A DNA stretch of 64,000 bases. It comes from an uncultured Pseudomonadales bacterium (lineage in GTDB: Bacteria > Pseudomonadota > Gammaproteobacteria > Pseudomonadales > Azotimanducaceae). The translations under genes and the position numbers were made by a program. The DNA is taken from positions 2,542,001 to 2,606,000 of the forward strand of contig OY282460.1 in the NCBI GenBank assembly GCA_958296295.1. The letters are read 5' to 3'. A model generated the notes under the pieces. The model saw only the letters and a list, made by a program, of their open reading frames with translations. It did no database searches and was not told the DNA's origin. Positions 25,654 through 35,612 of the stretch are shown here, in pieces (positions within the stretch are counted from its first letter, which is position 1; every line of letters begins with the position of its first letter).

Positions 25654-26274
25654 ATGATCACCGATCCGCTCGGCCGCTTCCTCACCCACGTCGACCGCGT
25701 CCTTGGCCGCGTCGAGAACGCCTTCAACCTCGTCGCCGGCGTGCTGATCTTCGCGTTGATGTTGCTTGGAGTGGCGCAAATCGTCCTGCGCGTGGCGTTC
25801 GACTCGCCGATATTCGGTTACATAGACATCGTGGAAGTGTCCATGGTCGGCTTCGGGGTGCTTTCCATCGCCTTCGTGCAGCGCGTCGGCGGCCATGTGC
25901 GGATGGAGCTGTTGGTGTCGCGGTTGCGCGGGCGCGCCCTGTGGCTCGCGGAAGCCGCCGGCGTGCTGGTGGCCGCGCTCATCGTCGCCGTGCTCATCCC
26001 CTATTCGTACCGCCACTTCGAACGCGCCTACCTGTTCGGCGACAGCACTATCGACATCGAGCTCGCGACCTGGCCGGCGAAACTGGTCGTGCCCGTGGCG
26101 CTCGGATTGCTGCTGTTGCGCCTGGTGGCGCAGCTTGTCGGCTATCTGCGCTTGACCATGCATCCCCGGCTTGAGCCGGTGGCGGTGCCGATCAGCAAGG
26201 ACGCGGCAGCCCAGGCGCGCGAGGAGGTGGCGAGGAGCGGCGACGACTTCGCCGGCGCGAAGGCGGCGCCATGA
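25654..26274 (+). CDS. dctQ: TRAP transporter small permease (DctQ family)
   Basis: Inner-membrane protein of 206 residues with four hydrophobic segments (NLVAGVLIFALMLLGVAQIV; VSMVGFGVLSIAFV; AEAAGVLVAALIVAVLI; LVVPVALGLLLLRLV), the normal DctQ topology. It pairs with DctM to couple substrate uptake to a sodium or proton gradient. A C-terminal cytoplasmic tail of about 35 residues is longer than usual. It overlaps dctM by 4 bases (ATGA). Confidence 0.9.
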   Translation: MITDPLGRFLTHVDRVLGRVENAFNLVAGVLIFALMLLGVAQIVLRVAFDSPIFGYIDIVEVSMVGFGVLSIAFVQRVGGHVRMELLVSRLRGRALWLAEAAGVLVAALIVAVLIPYSYRHFERAYLFGDSTIDIELATWPAKLVVPVALGLLLLRLVAQLVGYLRLTMHPRLEPVAVPISKDAAAQAREEVARSGDDFAGAKAAP

Positions 26275-27647
26275 ACGAGCTGGCGGGTTCCTGGGCGGCG
26301 GATCCGTTCTGGATAGGCATCGCCGGCGTCGCGCTGCTGATCCTGCTGGTGGGCCTTGGCGTGCGCGTCTATGTGGCCGCCGCCGTCACGGGCTTCCTCG
26401 GTTTGCTTTGCCTGAAAGGCTGGAACGTCGCCGCGGGAATCGCCGGCACCATCCCGCACTCGAAAACCGTCACCTACCCGCTCTCGGTGCTGCCGCTCTT
26501 CATTCTCATCGGTTTTTTGGCCTTTCACGCCGGTCTCACCGGACGCCTGTTCGAAGCGGCCCGGCGTTGGGTGGGTTGGGTGCCGGGCGGTCTTGCGGTC
26601 TCCACCGTGCTGGCAAGCGCCGGTTTCGCCGCCGTCTCCGGCGCGTCAACCGCCACCGCCGCCGTGTTCTCGCGGGTTGCCATCCCCAGCATGTTGGGCA
26701 ACCGCTACGCGAAACGCCTGACCGCCGGGGTCATCGCGGCCGGCGGCACTTTGGCGTCGCTGATACCGCCTTCGGCGATTCTCGTGATCTACGCCATCAT
26801 CGTGGAGGAATCCGTCGGCAAGCTGTTGCTTGCGGGGTTGATTCCGGGGTTGGTGTCCGTGCTCATCTACGCCGCGCTCATCGTTGGTTTGTGCGCGGCG
26901 AAGCCGGCCCTCGGCCGGCCCATCGGCGGTTTCACATGGCGGCAGCGGTTCGCCAGTTTGCCGGGCGCGCTGCCGATCTTGCTGGTGGTGGTGGTGGTGT
27001 TCGGCGCCTTGTACTCGGGTGCCGCCACGCCCACCGAGGCGGGCGCGCTCGGCGCCATGATCGTGTTCACGCTCTATGTGGCGCGGGCGTTGCGGCAACG
27101 GTCCCTCGCGCAGGCCGGCCGGCGCCTGCGCGAGGCGCTGATGGAGACCGCCAAGCTCACGGTGATGATCTTCACCCTCGTTTGGGGCGTTTTCCTGTTC
27201 GTGCGCTTCCTCGGCTTCGCCGGGCTGCCGGCGGCCTTCGCCGATTGGGTGGTCGGGCTGGACGTTCCGCCGCTGCTCATCATCATTTGCATCCTCCTCG
27301 CCTACGCCGTGCTCGGCATGTTCATGGACGCGATCGGCATGTTGGTGCTGACGCTGCCCGTCGTCCATCCGGCGGTGGTGGCGCTGGGCTACGACCCCAT
27401 CTGGTTCGGCATCGTCGTGGTGAAGATGGCGGAAATCTGCCTCATCACGCCGCCCATCGGCCTCAATTGTTTCGTGGTGGCCGGCGTGGCGCGGGATTTG
27501 CGCGGCGAAGGTGGCGAATCGCTCGCCATACCCCTGCAGGACGTATTCCGCGGCATCGGGCCGTTCTTCGCCGCGGACGTCGTCACCGTGGCGGTGCTCC
27601 TGATGCTGCCCCAGATCGTGCTTTGGCTGCCGGCGACCGTGGGCTAG
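26271..27647 (+). CDS. dctM: TRAP transporter large permease (DctM family)
   Basis: Transport subunit of 458 residues with about a dozen hydrophobic segments. Family landmarks are LSVLPLFILIGFLAFHAGL near the start, ASAGFAAVSGASTATAAVFSR, GTLASLIPPSAILVIYA, and LGMFMDAIGMLVLTLPVVHP, which recur as inverted-repeat halves of the DctM fold. The ATG overlaps the dctQ stop. A tRNA-Leu gene follows 37 bases downstream on the same strand. Confidence 0.93.
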   Translation: MNELAGSWAADPFWIGIAGVALLILLVGLGVRVYVAAAVTGFLGLLCLKGWNVAAGIAGTIPHSKTVTYPLSVLPLFILIGFLAFHAGLTGRLFEAARRWVGWVPGGLAVSTVLASAGFAAVSGASTATAAVFSRVAIPSMLGNRYAKRLTAGVIAAGGTLASLIPPSAILVIYAIIVEESVGKLLLAGLIPGLVSVLIYAALIVGLCAAKPALGRPIGGFTWRQRFASLPGALPILLVVVVVFGALYSGAATPTEAGALGAMIVFTLYVARALRQRSLAQAGRRLREALMETAKLTVMIFTLVWGVFLFVRFLGFAGLPAAFADWVVGLDVPPLLIIICILLAYAVLGMFMDAIGMLVLTLPVVHPAVVALGYDPIWFGIVVVKMAEICLITPPIGLNCFVVAGVARDLRGEGGESLAIPLQDVFRGIGPFFAADVVTVAVLLMLPQIVLWLPATVG

Positions 27648-27664
27648 GCAAGCCCGGCGTGGCG

Positions 27665-27670
27665 TATAGT
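27665..27670 (+). promoter_or_regulatory. Possible -10 element (TATAGT) for tRNA-Leu
   Basis: TATAGT lies 14 bases before the mature tRNA 5' end, a plausible -10 distance. No good -35 is visible in the tail of dctM. Confidence 0.4.
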
Positions 27671-27684
27671 TCGCTAGGCGAAAT

Positions 27685-27771
27685 GCCCGGGTGGTGTAAC
27701 TGGTAGCCACAAGGGACTTAAAATCCCTCGGGGTACGCCCCATGTCGGTTCGAATCCGGCCCCGGGCACCA
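27685..27771 (+). tRNA. tRNA-Leu (anticodon UAA)
   Basis: Acceptor strands GCCCGGG (27685-27691) and CCCGGGC (27761-27767) pair fully and are followed by an encoded ACCA. The anticodon loop reads CTTAAAA within GGGAC and a matching 3' strand, giving UAA. A long variable arm (GGGGTACGCCCC) marks a class II tRNA, and the T arm is GTCGG-TTCGAAT-CCGGC. It reads UUA and UUG leucine codons, which are rare in a GC-rich genome. It is 87 bases with CCA. Confidence 0.95.
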
Positions 27772-27795
27772 AAGATCACGACGCCTTTGCCTTGG

Positions 27796-29412
27796 CTAGA
27801 TCAGACCCTCCTCGGCGTCGCGGCGCTTCGCCTCCGGCGCGCGTTCCGCCGGGTTGCCGACGCCGCCGCCGCCGGGCGTCTCGAACACCAAAGTGGCACC
27901 CTCGGGCACCTCGTCTCGGCCCTTGCCGCGCAACTCGCCGCCGTCTTTGAGATACACGCGCCCGCCGGCCCCGGCCGCGCCTCCCCTGCGGCCGCGCGCC
28001 GGATGGCCAATGCGGTCGAACATCTTGGAGACGACGAACGGGGCGCCTTCGGCATGGGCGATCTCTATCACTTGGCCGAGGCCGCCGCGGAACTTGCCGG
28101 CGCCGCCGGAGCCGGAGCGGTACTCGCGCCGCCAGAAGATGAGCGGCGCGGTCACCTCGTTCACTTCCGTGGGCGTGGTGCGCACGCCGGACGGGAAGGC
28201 GGTGGTTGAGAGCCCGTCTTTGCCGGCGCGCGCGCCGGTGCCGCCGTTGAAGATGGGGTTGATGACGAAACGCGACGAGCGAAGCCGGCCTTCCACATCT
28301 TGGGAACTGCGCAGCACGGGGTTCCAAATGCAAGACGCGCCCTCCGCCGGGACGACGTCCGGCAGCGCCTGGTCGAGGCAGCCGAGCACCACGTCCGGCA
28401 GCATCTGGCCGAGCGCGTGGCGGGCGGAGACGGCGGCGGGAAACTCGGCGCCCAGAATGCAGCCCGTCGGCGCGGACACCCGCACCGGGGCAAGCGATCC
28501 GGCGTTGTTCGGCACGTCGTTGCCCACCACGCAGCGCACGCCGAAGGAGGCGTAAGCCTCGGTGTAATTGGGCGGCACGTTGATGCCGTAGGGCGAAAGG
28601 CCGGAGCTGCCGCTGAAGTCTATGTCGATGACCTCCCCCGCCACCGTCAACGCGCAGACGATGCGCACGGGCTCGTCGTAGCCGTCCACCACCATGTCGT
28701 GGCGGTAGGTGCCGTCCGGCAAGCGGTTGATCTCCTCGGCCATGGCGCGTCGGGAGGTGTCGATGATCCACCTCCCCACACCGTCCAAATCGCGCAAATC
28801 GAACTCGCGCAACGTGGCGAGCAGCCGCTCGGCGCCGACGCGATTGCATGCGGCGAGGGAGTGCAGATCCCCCTGGGCCACGACCGGATCCCGGACGTTC
28901 GCCTTGATCACGTCTTCCAGCGGCTTGTTCAAGGCACCCCGTTCGTAGAGCTTCATGATGGGGATGCGCAGGCCTTCCTCGAACACTTCTCTACCGTCCG
29001 GGCCGAAGCCGAGCCCGCCCACATCGGCGATGTGGCTGGTGGCCGCGAACAACGCCACCGGCCGGGCGCCGTCGAACACCGGCGTCACCACGGTGAAGTC
29101 GTTGAGATGGCCCGTGGCGTCCCACGGATCGTTGGTGAGAAGCACATCTCCCGGCGCCAGCGCCGGCAGCGGGAACTCGGCCAGAAACCGGCCGACGCTC
29201 CGCGCCATCGCGTTGACGTGGCCAGGCGTTCCCGTGACGGCTTGGGCCAGCATGGCGCCGCGGGTGTCGAAAACCCCGGCGGAGAGATCCCCTGCCTCCC
29301 GCACCACCGTGGAGAAGGCCGTGCGCATGAGGGTCTGCGCCTGCTCCTCGACGATGGCGAGCAGCCGGTTCCAGATGAGGTTCCAAGTCAACTGCTCGCG
29401 AATGTCCGTCAC
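27796..29412 (-). CDS. hyuB: Hydantoinase B/oxoprolinase family protein
   Basis: Beta subunit of an ATP-dependent hydantoinase/5-oxoprolinase-type enzyme, 538 residues. Landmarks are DPVVAQGDLHSLAACNRVGA, LTNDPWDATGHLNDFTVVTPVF, VPPNYTEAYASFGVRC, NAGSLAPVRVSAPTGCIL, and a C-terminal ETPGGGGVGNPAER. GTG 29412 shares 4 bases (GTGA) with the hyuA stop, which fixes the start; the frame upstream is a shadow of hyuA. It works with HyuA to open a cyclic amide or imide at ATP cost. Acetone or acetophenone carboxylase subunits look similar, but no third subunit is seen. Confidence 0.88.
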   Translation of the reverse strand: MTDIREQLTWNLIWNRLLAIVEEQAQTLMRTAFSTVVREAGDLSAGVFDTRGAMLAQAVTGTPGHVNAMARSVGRFLAEFPLPALAPGDVLLTNDPWDATGHLNDFTVVTPVFDGARPVALFAATSHIADVGGLGFGPDGREVFEEGLRIPIMKLYERGALNKPLEDVIKANVRDPVVAQGDLHSLAACNRVGAERLLATLREFDLRDLDGVGRWIIDTSRRAMAEEINRLPDGTYRHDMVVDGYDEPVRIVCALTVAGEVIDIDFSGSSGLSPYGINVPPNYTEAYASFGVRCVVGNDVPNNAGSLAPVRVSAPTGCILGAEFPAAVSARHALGQMLPDVVLGCLDQALPDVVPAEGASCIWNPVLRSSQDVEGRLRSSRFVINPIFNGGTGARAGKDGLSTTAFPSGVRTTPTEVNEVTAPLIFWRREYRSGSGGAGKFRGGLGQVIEIAHAEGAPFVVSKMFDRIGHPARGRRGGAAGAGGRVYLKDGGELRGKGRDEVPEGATLVFETPGGGGVGNPAERAPEAKRRDAEEGLI

Positions 29413-31499
29413 GCTCGCCTCGAAATCAACACGTTGCCTTGGTCGTCTACTCGCGCCGCGCACCCGGTCGGCACGACGATGACGGTCTCGTCCTCGACGA
29501 TATTCGCCGGCCCGGCCACCACCGCGCCCGTGGCCAGCGCCGAGCGTTCCACGCGCCCGCTCACAACGTGCGCCGCGCACCGGCTCGCCGACGATAGCGG
29601 TGGGGAAGCAAGCTCGGCCACCTCGGCGCGCAGCGTCAGGGTCCAACTTAGCACCTCGACATCCAAACCCGGGATCAAACGCCCGTAGAGCGCCTCGTAG
29701 GCGCGGTCGAAAGCGCCGCGCAGCGCTTCGGCCGTTGTGGGTTGCGCCACATCGACGGCGATCTCGTAGCCTTGACCGAGATAGCGCATGTGCGCCTGCC
29801 GCGTCTCGCGCCCGGCATCGTCGACGATGGCGCCGACGACTTCCCGCGCTTCCGCCCGCATCTCGGTCATCACCTGATCGACCGTTTCGGAGTCAAAAGC
29901 CGAGAGGCGCATGTAGCGGCTGCGCACGACTTCGTAGGAGACCGGAGCGGCCAGAAATCCCACCGCGGATCCCACGCCCGCCGCCGGCGGCACCAGCACC
30001 TGCCGCAAGCCGAGCTTCTCCATCAGCCGGGCGGCGTGCAACGGCGCCCCGCCGCCGAAGGCGATGAGCGTGCGTTCGGCTATGTCCTTGCCCCACTCGG
30101 AGGCGTGCGCTCGGGCCGCCGCGGCCATGTTCTCGTCCACCACCGCCACAACGGCTTCGGCCGCTTCGGCCGCGCCGCAGTCCGGCCCGCCCCACGGCGC
30201 CGCCACGTCGCGGATGAGCGCCGCCTGGGCAGCAGCGGCATCCAAAACGATCGCGCCGCCAGCGAACCGATCCGGCGCCAGACGATCCAGCGTCAGGTTG
30301 GCGTCCGTGACGGTTGCGCGCTCTCCGCCTCGCCCGTAGCAGGCGGGGCCCGGCATGGCGCCGGCGCTGCGCGGGCCAACTTCGACCCTCCTCAAACGGT
30401 CCACCGCGGCGACTGAGCCGCCGCCAGCGCCGATTTCCACCATTTCGATGACCGGAATCCGCACCGGCAGACCGCTGCCTTTGCGAAAACGGTAGCTGCG
30501 ATCCACCTCGAAGGCGCGCGAATGTTGCGGCGCACCGTCGTCAATGAGGCAGATCTTCGCCGTCGTGCCGCCCATGTCCAACGAAACGACGCGGTCAAGA
30601 CCAAGCGAGGCCGCGATGCGGGACGCCAGAATCGCCCCTCCCGCGGGGCCGGATTCCACCAATCGGATGGGAAACTCCCGGGCCGCCGCCACCGACGTGA
30701 GGCCCCCGCCGGAGGTCATCATGAGAAACGGGCTGCGCACGCCGAGAGCCGCCAAGCGCACCTGCAGGTCCGCGAGGTAGCGCGACATCAGCGGCTTCAC
30801 ATAGGCGTTGGCGCACGCTGTCGAGAAACGCTCGAACTCGCGGATCTCAGGGCACGCTTCGCTTGCCAACGTGATGGATATGTCCGGCAAAGCCGCCGCC
30901 AGCACGTCCCGAACCAGCCGCTCGTGCGCCCCATTGGCGTAGCCGTGCAAGAAGCCCACCGCAACGCTCTCGATGCGGCCCTCGGCCAACGCCGGCACCA
31001 GCGCCCGCACCGCCTCCACATTCAGCGGCGTCAACACTTCGCCGGCGGCGTTCACCCGCTCGGGTACGGTGAGCCGCCAACGTCGGGGCACCAGCGGGAC
31101 CGGCCGGTCCACATTCACGTCGTACTGCTCGAAACGGTTCTCCAGCGCCATCTCCAGCACATCCCGATGGCCCTCGGTGGTCACGAGCGCCGTGCGGGCG
31201 CCGCGTCTTTCGATCAACGCGTTGGTGGCCAAGGTGGTGCCGTGAAGCAGCATGCCGACGTCGGCCGGCTCTCGCCCGGCCCGCTTCAGCACCTGTCGCA
31301 GCCCTTGCACGACGCCGACCGCCGGATTGTCGGCGGTGGTGAGCACTTTCGTCGGGACTTGCCGCGCGCCCGTCTGCAGCACCACGTCCGTGAACGTGCC
31401 GCCGATGTCCACGGCGACGCGGCAAGCTCCTGGGTTTTTCTCTACGGTCACGGTAGTCGCGGGCGTGGTGGCCGGTCGCTTCCTTGCTGGGGCGCACAT
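29409..31499 (-). CDS. hyuA: Hydantoinase A/oxoprolinase family protein
   Basis: ATP-binding alpha subunit of 696 residues. The actin-like ATPase phosphate loop is CRVAVDIGGTFTDVV near residue 27; LLHGTTLATNALIERRG, MMTSGGGLTSV, VVSLDMGGTTAKICLID and LIAFGGGAPLHAARL follow in family order. An N-terminal Hydant_A_N, a central hydantoinase A and a C-terminal domain are all present. ATG 31499 adds about 25 residues before the fold; in-frame GTG codons nearer to it are possible. hyuA-hyuB form a two-gene operon. Confidence 0.88.
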   Translation of the reverse strand: MCAPARKRPATTPATTVTVEKNPGACRVAVDIGGTFTDVVLQTGARQVPTKVLTTADNPAVGVVQGLRQVLKRAGREPADVGMLLHGTTLATNALIERRGARTALVTTEGHRDVLEMALENRFEQYDVNVDRPVPLVPRRWRLTVPERVNAAGEVLTPLNVEAVRALVPALAEGRIESVAVGFLHGYANGAHERLVRDVLAAALPDISITLASEACPEIREFERFSTACANAYVKPLMSRYLADLQVRLAALGVRSPFLMMTSGGGLTSVAAAREFPIRLVESGPAGGAILASRIAASLGLDRVVSLDMGGTTAKICLIDDGAPQHSRAFEVDRSYRFRKGSGLPVRIPVIEMVEIGAGGGSVAAVDRLRRVEVGPRSAGAMPGPACYGRGGERATVTDANLTLDRLAPDRFAGGAIVLDAAAAQAALIRDVAAPWGGPDCGAAEAAEAVVAVVDENMAAAARAHASEWGKDIAERTLIAFGGGAPLHAARLMEKLGLRQVLVPPAAGVGSAVGFLAAPVSYEVVRSRYMRLSAFDSETVDQVMTEMRAEAREVVGAIVDDAGRETRQAHMRYLGQGYEIAVDVAQPTTAEALRGAFDRAYEALYGRLIPGLDVEVLSWTLTLRAEVAELASPPLSSASRCAAHVVSGRVERSALATGAVVAGPANIVEDETVIVVPTGCAARVDDQGNVLISRRA

Positions 31500-31606
31500 G
31501 CTACCCGCTCTGGCGAGCTGCCGCAGGGAAAGGGCTTCGCGACGGATCAGCCGTGGGCGTGGTTTTCCGGCTTGGAGGCCCTTCGTGCGCGACGCGCGGC
31601 GAGTCT

Positions 31607-32860
31607 CTAGGGCGCGAGCTCGCGCACCACGCGGAAACCGGAGTTCGGGTCCCGGTAGCCGGCCGCACGCCAATTGCGCACCGCGGAGCGGGCATCCTTG
31701 GGCGGGTTGCTCCAAGACCCGCCGCGCTGCACGCGCTTGGCGCAATCGCCCTCCGCCCACGCGGCGCCATCGGCAGGCGCGCCGTCGTAGCCCGCGTTCC
31801 AACAGTCCTGCACCCACTCCCAGACGTTGCCGTGGACATCGTGCAGACCGAAGGCGTTGGCGCGAAACCACCCCACCTCCAACGTCCGGCCGCGGAACGC
31901 GCCCCGCACGCCGCCGCCATAGGACGCGCCACCGTCGTAGTTCGCCTGCGTGGGGGCTATGGTCGCGCCCGTGTGGAATGGCGTTTCCGTGCCGGCCCGC
32001 GCCAAATACTCCCACTCGGATTCGCTTGGCAGGCGGTACTTCTGGCCCGTCTTCGCGGACAGCCAAGCCGCATAGGCTTCCGCGTCCTGGCGACTCACGT
32101 TGATGACCGGGCGCCGGTCGCGTCCCCAGCCCTCGTCCGCGGGCCGGTAGCCGCCGCATCCGGCGGCCGCCACGCATGCGTCCCACTCGGCGAACGTCAC
32201 CTCCACAACCCCGGCGGCCAACGGCGAGCCGATGGCGACCGAGTGACGAGGGCCTTCGTCCGGGTATCGACCTTCCTCAGCCATCGGCGCGCCCATAGCG
32301 AAAACGCCCGCCGGCGCCACCGCCAGCTCCGGGCAGACGGCGCATTCGCGGAACCGGCGCCCCGGCACCAGCTCCCCCTTGGGCAGCGTCCACACATTGC
32401 CCACCCGGGAGGTCGGCAGCGTGTCCGGCGCGGCGCAACCGGACGCCCGCACCACACATTCGCCCCGGGCGCCACCGCGAATGCGGCAGTTCGCAAGCGC
32501 CTTCTCGCGCATGTCCGCGATGCCGGCGCCCCAAGCCGCGCCGTGGATCGCGAAATCCCCGCGGGCGTCCAACGCGTACGCCGCGCAAGCGTCCTGGAAG
32601 CGCAAGACCACCGCGCAACCACCCGCGTTGCCGGGGCCGCGGCAGGCTCGCAACGCGGCATCCGCCGCCTCGGTGGGTCGGCTGAAGCCCTCCGCCCAAC
32701 CCCAGCTCCCGGTGCCGCCGGTGCCAGCGTCTACGGCGAACGCGCCGTGGCGACTCGGCATCGCTTGGCCGAACGACAAGCAGGCGGCGAGCGCCAACAC
32801 GGTGCCGGCAAGCCAGCGCCAGCGCCGTTGGTGTCGAGCCCGCGCGGCCGCCCGAAGCAC
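31607..32860 (-). CDS. Exported DUF4189-like / formylglycine-generating-enzyme (SUMF1) fold protein
   Basis: A 417-residue protein. A signal peptide (WLAGTVLALAACLSFGQA) precedes a DUF4189-like region (GAFAVDAGTG, AADAALRACR, ACAAYALDARGDFAIHGAAW). From about residue 175 the SUMF1/FGE fold follows: VFAMGAPMAEEGRYPDEGP, RPVINVSRQDAEAYAAWLS, YRLPSESEWEYLARAG, GLHDVHGNVWEWVQDCW, and RVQRGGSWSNPP. Many such proteins bind ligands or act as lectin-like or serine/threonine-kinase-associated modules rather than converting sulfatase Cys to formylglycine. No sulfatase is in the window. It stands alone between hyuA and the iorAB genes. Confidence 0.82.
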   Translation of the reverse strand: MLRAAARARHQRRWRWLAGTVLALAACLSFGQAMPSRHGAFAVDAGTGGTGSWGWAEGFSRPTEAADAALRACRGPGNAGGCAVVLRFQDACAAYALDARGDFAIHGAAWGAGIADMREKALANCRIRGGARGECVVRASGCAAPDTLPTSRVGNVWTLPKGELVPGRRFRECAVCPELAVAPAGVFAMGAPMAEEGRYPDEGPRHSVAIGSPLAAGVVEVTFAEWDACVAAAGCGGYRPADEGWGRDRRPVINVSRQDAEAYAAWLSAKTGQKYRLPSESEWEYLARAGTETPFHTGATIAPTQANYDGGASYGGGVRGAFRGRTLEVGWFRANAFGLHDVHGNVWEWVQDCWNAGYDGAPADGAAWAEGDCAKRVQRGGSWSNPPKDARSAVRNWRAAGYRDPNSGFRVVRELAP

Positions 32861-32889
32861 GTCAACCGGCGGCTTGCGAAAACGATTAC

Positions 32890-35136
32890 CTATGCCGAAT
32901 ACCCTTCCATGCTGATCGGCAGAGTTCGCACCCGGTGGCCGGTGGCGGCGAATATGGCGTTGCAGACCGCCGGCGCAAGCGGCGGCAACGCCGGTTCGCC
33001 AAGCCCCGTGGGCGAGTGGTCGCTGTCCACGAAATGCACGGCCACCTGGGGCGTCGCCGGGATGCGCAGCAGCGGGTATTGATCGAAGTTCGATTGCTCG
33101 GCGCGACCGTTCTCGAATGTCACCGAAAGGCCGAGCATGGTGGACAGGCCATCGACCACCGAACCCTCGACCTGGTTCTCCGCGCCGCTCAGATTCACGA
33201 TCGGCCCGACGTCCGCGGCCACAGTCACCTTGTGAACGGCCACTTTGCGATCCGCGCTCACGCTCACGTCGGCCACTTCAGCGATGTGCCCGGCGTGGCT
33301 GAAGTAGAACGCGAGACCCAACCCCCGGCCCTTCGGCAGTTTCCGACCCCAGCCGGCCTGTTCGGCCGCGAGTTTCACCACGCCGGCGGCCCGCCCGGTG
33401 TTGAGCGAGCGGGGATTGCCGGGCCGCAACAAACGCGGCTCGCCAAGCACTTCCAAGAGCACCTCGAGAGGGTCGCGTCCCGCGGCAGCGGCCAGTTCGT
33501 CCAGGAAGCTGCCCACGACGAAGCCGAACACGTTGGAGCCCGGCGCTCGCCATGCCGCGCAGCGGTGCTGCCACGGCAGCGCGGTCTGCTCGCAACGAAC
33601 ATTGGCCACCAACCCGGCCGGAAAGACACCCGGCCCCAAGCTGCCGCCACCCACCGGACGGCGGCCATCGTTGGTGAAGGTGATGAAGTGGTCGCGCCAA
33701 CCGGAGACGCGGCCGTCGCTGTCCAGGGCCCCCTCGAACCGGTGGAAGCCGCCGGCGCGATAGAGGTCGAACGCCATATCGTCCTCCCGGGTCCACAGTA
33801 GCTTCACGGGCACGCCGGCGCGTTGCGCGATGGCGGCGGCCTCGCACACGAAGTCGTTGTAGAGCCGCCGCCCGAACCCGCCGCCGCAGCGCGTTTGGTT
33901 CAACGTGACCTTGGCCGGGGAAATGCCCAGCACGCCGGCCGCGTCATTGATCGCCGAGCCAGGCGTCTGCGTCGGTGCCCACAGTTCCAAGGCGCCGTCA
34001 TGGAATCGCGCCGTGCAATTTTGCGGCTCCAACTGGGCGTGGCTCACGAAGTGGTACTTGTAGAAGGCGTCGATGCGCTTGTCGGCCGCCGAGAACGCCG
34101 CGTCCACATCGCCTTGGTTGACCACCGGCCGCCCGCTCTCGCCAGCCAAGCGTTCGGCTTCCGCCTCGGCGGCTCGCCAGCTGTCCTTGCCCGCGTCGGT
34201 TTCGTCCCAGTCCACTTCGAGGGCGCGTTTGGCCCGGATGGCCGCCCAAGTGCTCTCCGCCACGACGGCGACGCCCGGCAGCAGTTGCCCGGCGTTGCCA
34301 TTGCCTTCCAGCGCGAACGCGTCCACCACGCCCGGCATGGCCTTGATCGCGTCCAAGTTGGCGGATTTCACCGTGCCGCCGATCGCCGGGCACTTCGCGT
34401 AGACGGCGTGCTTCATTCCCGGCATGGTCTGATCGATGCCGAACAACGGCTCGCCCCGCACCAGCGCCTCGTTGTCCACGCCGGTGACGCGCGTGCCGAG
34501 CAGCTTCCAGTCGGCGCGCGGTTTCAACCGCAAGGACTTGCCGTCTGGAACCGGCATCGTCGCGGCCAGCGCCGCGATTTCGGTGTAGGCCAGCTTGCGA
34601 CCGCTCGCCTCGTGGACCACATGACTGTCCAAGGTGGCAAGCTCTTCCGCCGGCACGGCCAGCTTCGAGGCCGCGGCGGCCACGAGCATGGCCCGGCCGG
34701 TGGCGCCGGCGCGACGCAGCGGTTCCCAATTCATGGGAATGGCCGTCGAACCGCCGGCGAACTGCATCCCGTAGCGGCGCCGGTCCACGGCCGCCTGCAC
34801 GACCTTCACATCCCGCCAAGCCACATCGAGCTCCTCGGCGACGATCATCGGCAGCGAGGTTTTGACGCCTTGGCCGATCTCCGGGTTCTTCGCGTACAGC
34901 GTGACGCCGGTCTCGTCAATGCGCAGGTAGCCGTTCGGCGCAAACGGCCCACCACTCGCCGCGGCCCGCGGCAGCGAGAAGGCGAGCAGCAGGCCGCCGC
35001 CGGCCAAGCCGGTCAACTTGAGGAACTCGCGCCGATCCACTTTGGCGACCGACGCCACGCCTTGGGCGGTGGCCGGCAACTCGCCGTTTACCGCGAGCAC
35101 CGTCTCCCCAATGCCCGCGTAGCTCAAGGTGCTCAT
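32890..35136 (-). CDS. iorB: Molybdenum hydroxylase large subunit (isoquinoline 1-oxidoreductase beta-like)
   Basis: Molybdopterin-binding catalytic subunit of 748 residues. A twin-arginine export signal, [19 protein letters not shown], begins near residue 35. The aldehyde-oxidase/xanthine-dehydrogenase molybdopterin domain follows ([62 protein letters not shown]). The active-site Glu is in [15 protein letters not shown]. The layout of a membrane-side beta subunit and a small 2Fe-2S partner matches IorAB-type oxidoreductases that pass electrons to cytochromes. ATG 35136 overlaps the small-subunit stop and has a GAGGGAGAG site. Substrate unknown (N-heterocycle or aldehyde). Confidence 0.9.
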   Translation of the reverse strand: MSTLSYAGIGETVLAVNGELPATAQGVASVAKVDRREFLKLTGLAGGGLLLAFSLPRAAASGGPFAPNGYLRIDETGVTLYAKNPEIGQGVKTSLPMIVAEELDVAWRDVKVVQAAVDRRRYGMQFAGGSTAIPMNWEPLRRAGATGRAMLVAAAASKLAVPAEELATLDSHVVHEASGRKLAYTEIAALAATMPVPDGKSLRLKPRADWKLLGTRVTGVDNEALVRGEPLFGIDQTMPGMKHAVYAKCPAIGGTVKSANLDAIKAMPGVVDAFALEGNGNAGQLLPGVAVVAESTWAAIRAKRALEVDWDETDAGKDSWRAAEAEAERLAGESGRPVVNQGDVDAAFSAADKRIDAFYKYHFVSHAQLEPQNCTARFHDGALELWAPTQTPGSAINDAAGVLGISPAKVTLNQTRCGGGFGRRLYNDFVCEAAAIAQRAGVPVKLLWTREDDMAFDLYRAGGFHRFEGALDSDGRVSGWRDHFITFTNDGRRPVGGGSLGPGVFPAGLVANVRCEQTALPWQHRCAAWRAPGSNVFGFVVGSFLDELAAAAGRDPLEVLLEVLGEPRLLRPGNPRSLNTGRAAGVVKLAAEQAGWGRKLPKGRGLGLAFYFSHAGHIAEVADVSVSADRKVAVHKVTVAADVGPIVNLSGAENQVEGSVVDGLSTMLGLSVTFENGRAEQSNFDQYPLLRIPATPQVAVHFVDSDHSPTGLGEPALPPLAPAVCNAIFAATGHRVRTLPISMEGYSA

Positions 35137-35612
35137 GTGCGACTCTCCCTCAAGTTGGCCGCCGCGGCCTTCACCGCGGCGCGGATGCGGATGTAGGTGC
35201 CGCAGCGACAGATGTTCGGCCCCATCGCCGCGTCGATGTCGGCGTCTGTTGGACGCGGGTTGTTCCGCAAGAGTGCCGTCGCGGCCATGATCTGGCCGGA
35301 CTGGCAGTAGCCGCACTGCGCGACATCCAAGTCCACCCACGCCTGCTGCACCGGCGTGAGTTCGCCTTGCGCGTCCGCCAAGCCCTCTATCGTGGTGATC
35401 GCGCCGGTCGCCGCCGCCACCGGCAAGGAGCATGACCGCACTGGCGCACCGTCGACATGTACGGTGCAGGCACCGCACTGACTGATCCCACAACCGTATT
35501 TCGCCCCCACCAACCCGAGTTCGTCGCGCAGCACCCACAACAGCGGCGTGCTCCCGTCAACATCCTCAAGCGTGTGCGTCTCGCCATTCACCCGCAATCG
35601 CAAAGTAGCCAC
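35133..35612 (-). CDS. iorA: (2Fe-2S)-binding small subunit of molybdenum hydroxylase
   Basis: A 159-residue electron-transfer subunit with two 2Fe-2S clusters. The plant-ferredoxin-type cluster is in [17 protein letters not shown] and the partner Cys in VRSCSLP. The second, alpha-helical cluster is in CGYCQSGQI and NICRCGTY. The start is GTG at 35612, preceded by GGAGGG; upstream frame sequence is not protein-like. It is followed with a 4-base overlap (ATGA) by the catalytic subunit. Confidence 0.92.
   Translation of the reverse strand: MATLRLRVNGETHTLEDVDGSTPLLWVLRDELGLVGAKYGCGISQCGACTVHVDGAPVRSCSLPVAAATGAITTIEGLADAQGELTPVQQAWVDLDVAQCGYCQSGQIMAATALLRNNPRPTDADIDAAMGPNICRCGTYIRIRAAVKAAAANLRESRT

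Noticed and set aside
33823..35196. Plus-strand frame opposite iorB
   Set aside because: Shadow of iorB; composition rich in Arg/His/Gln with no motif.
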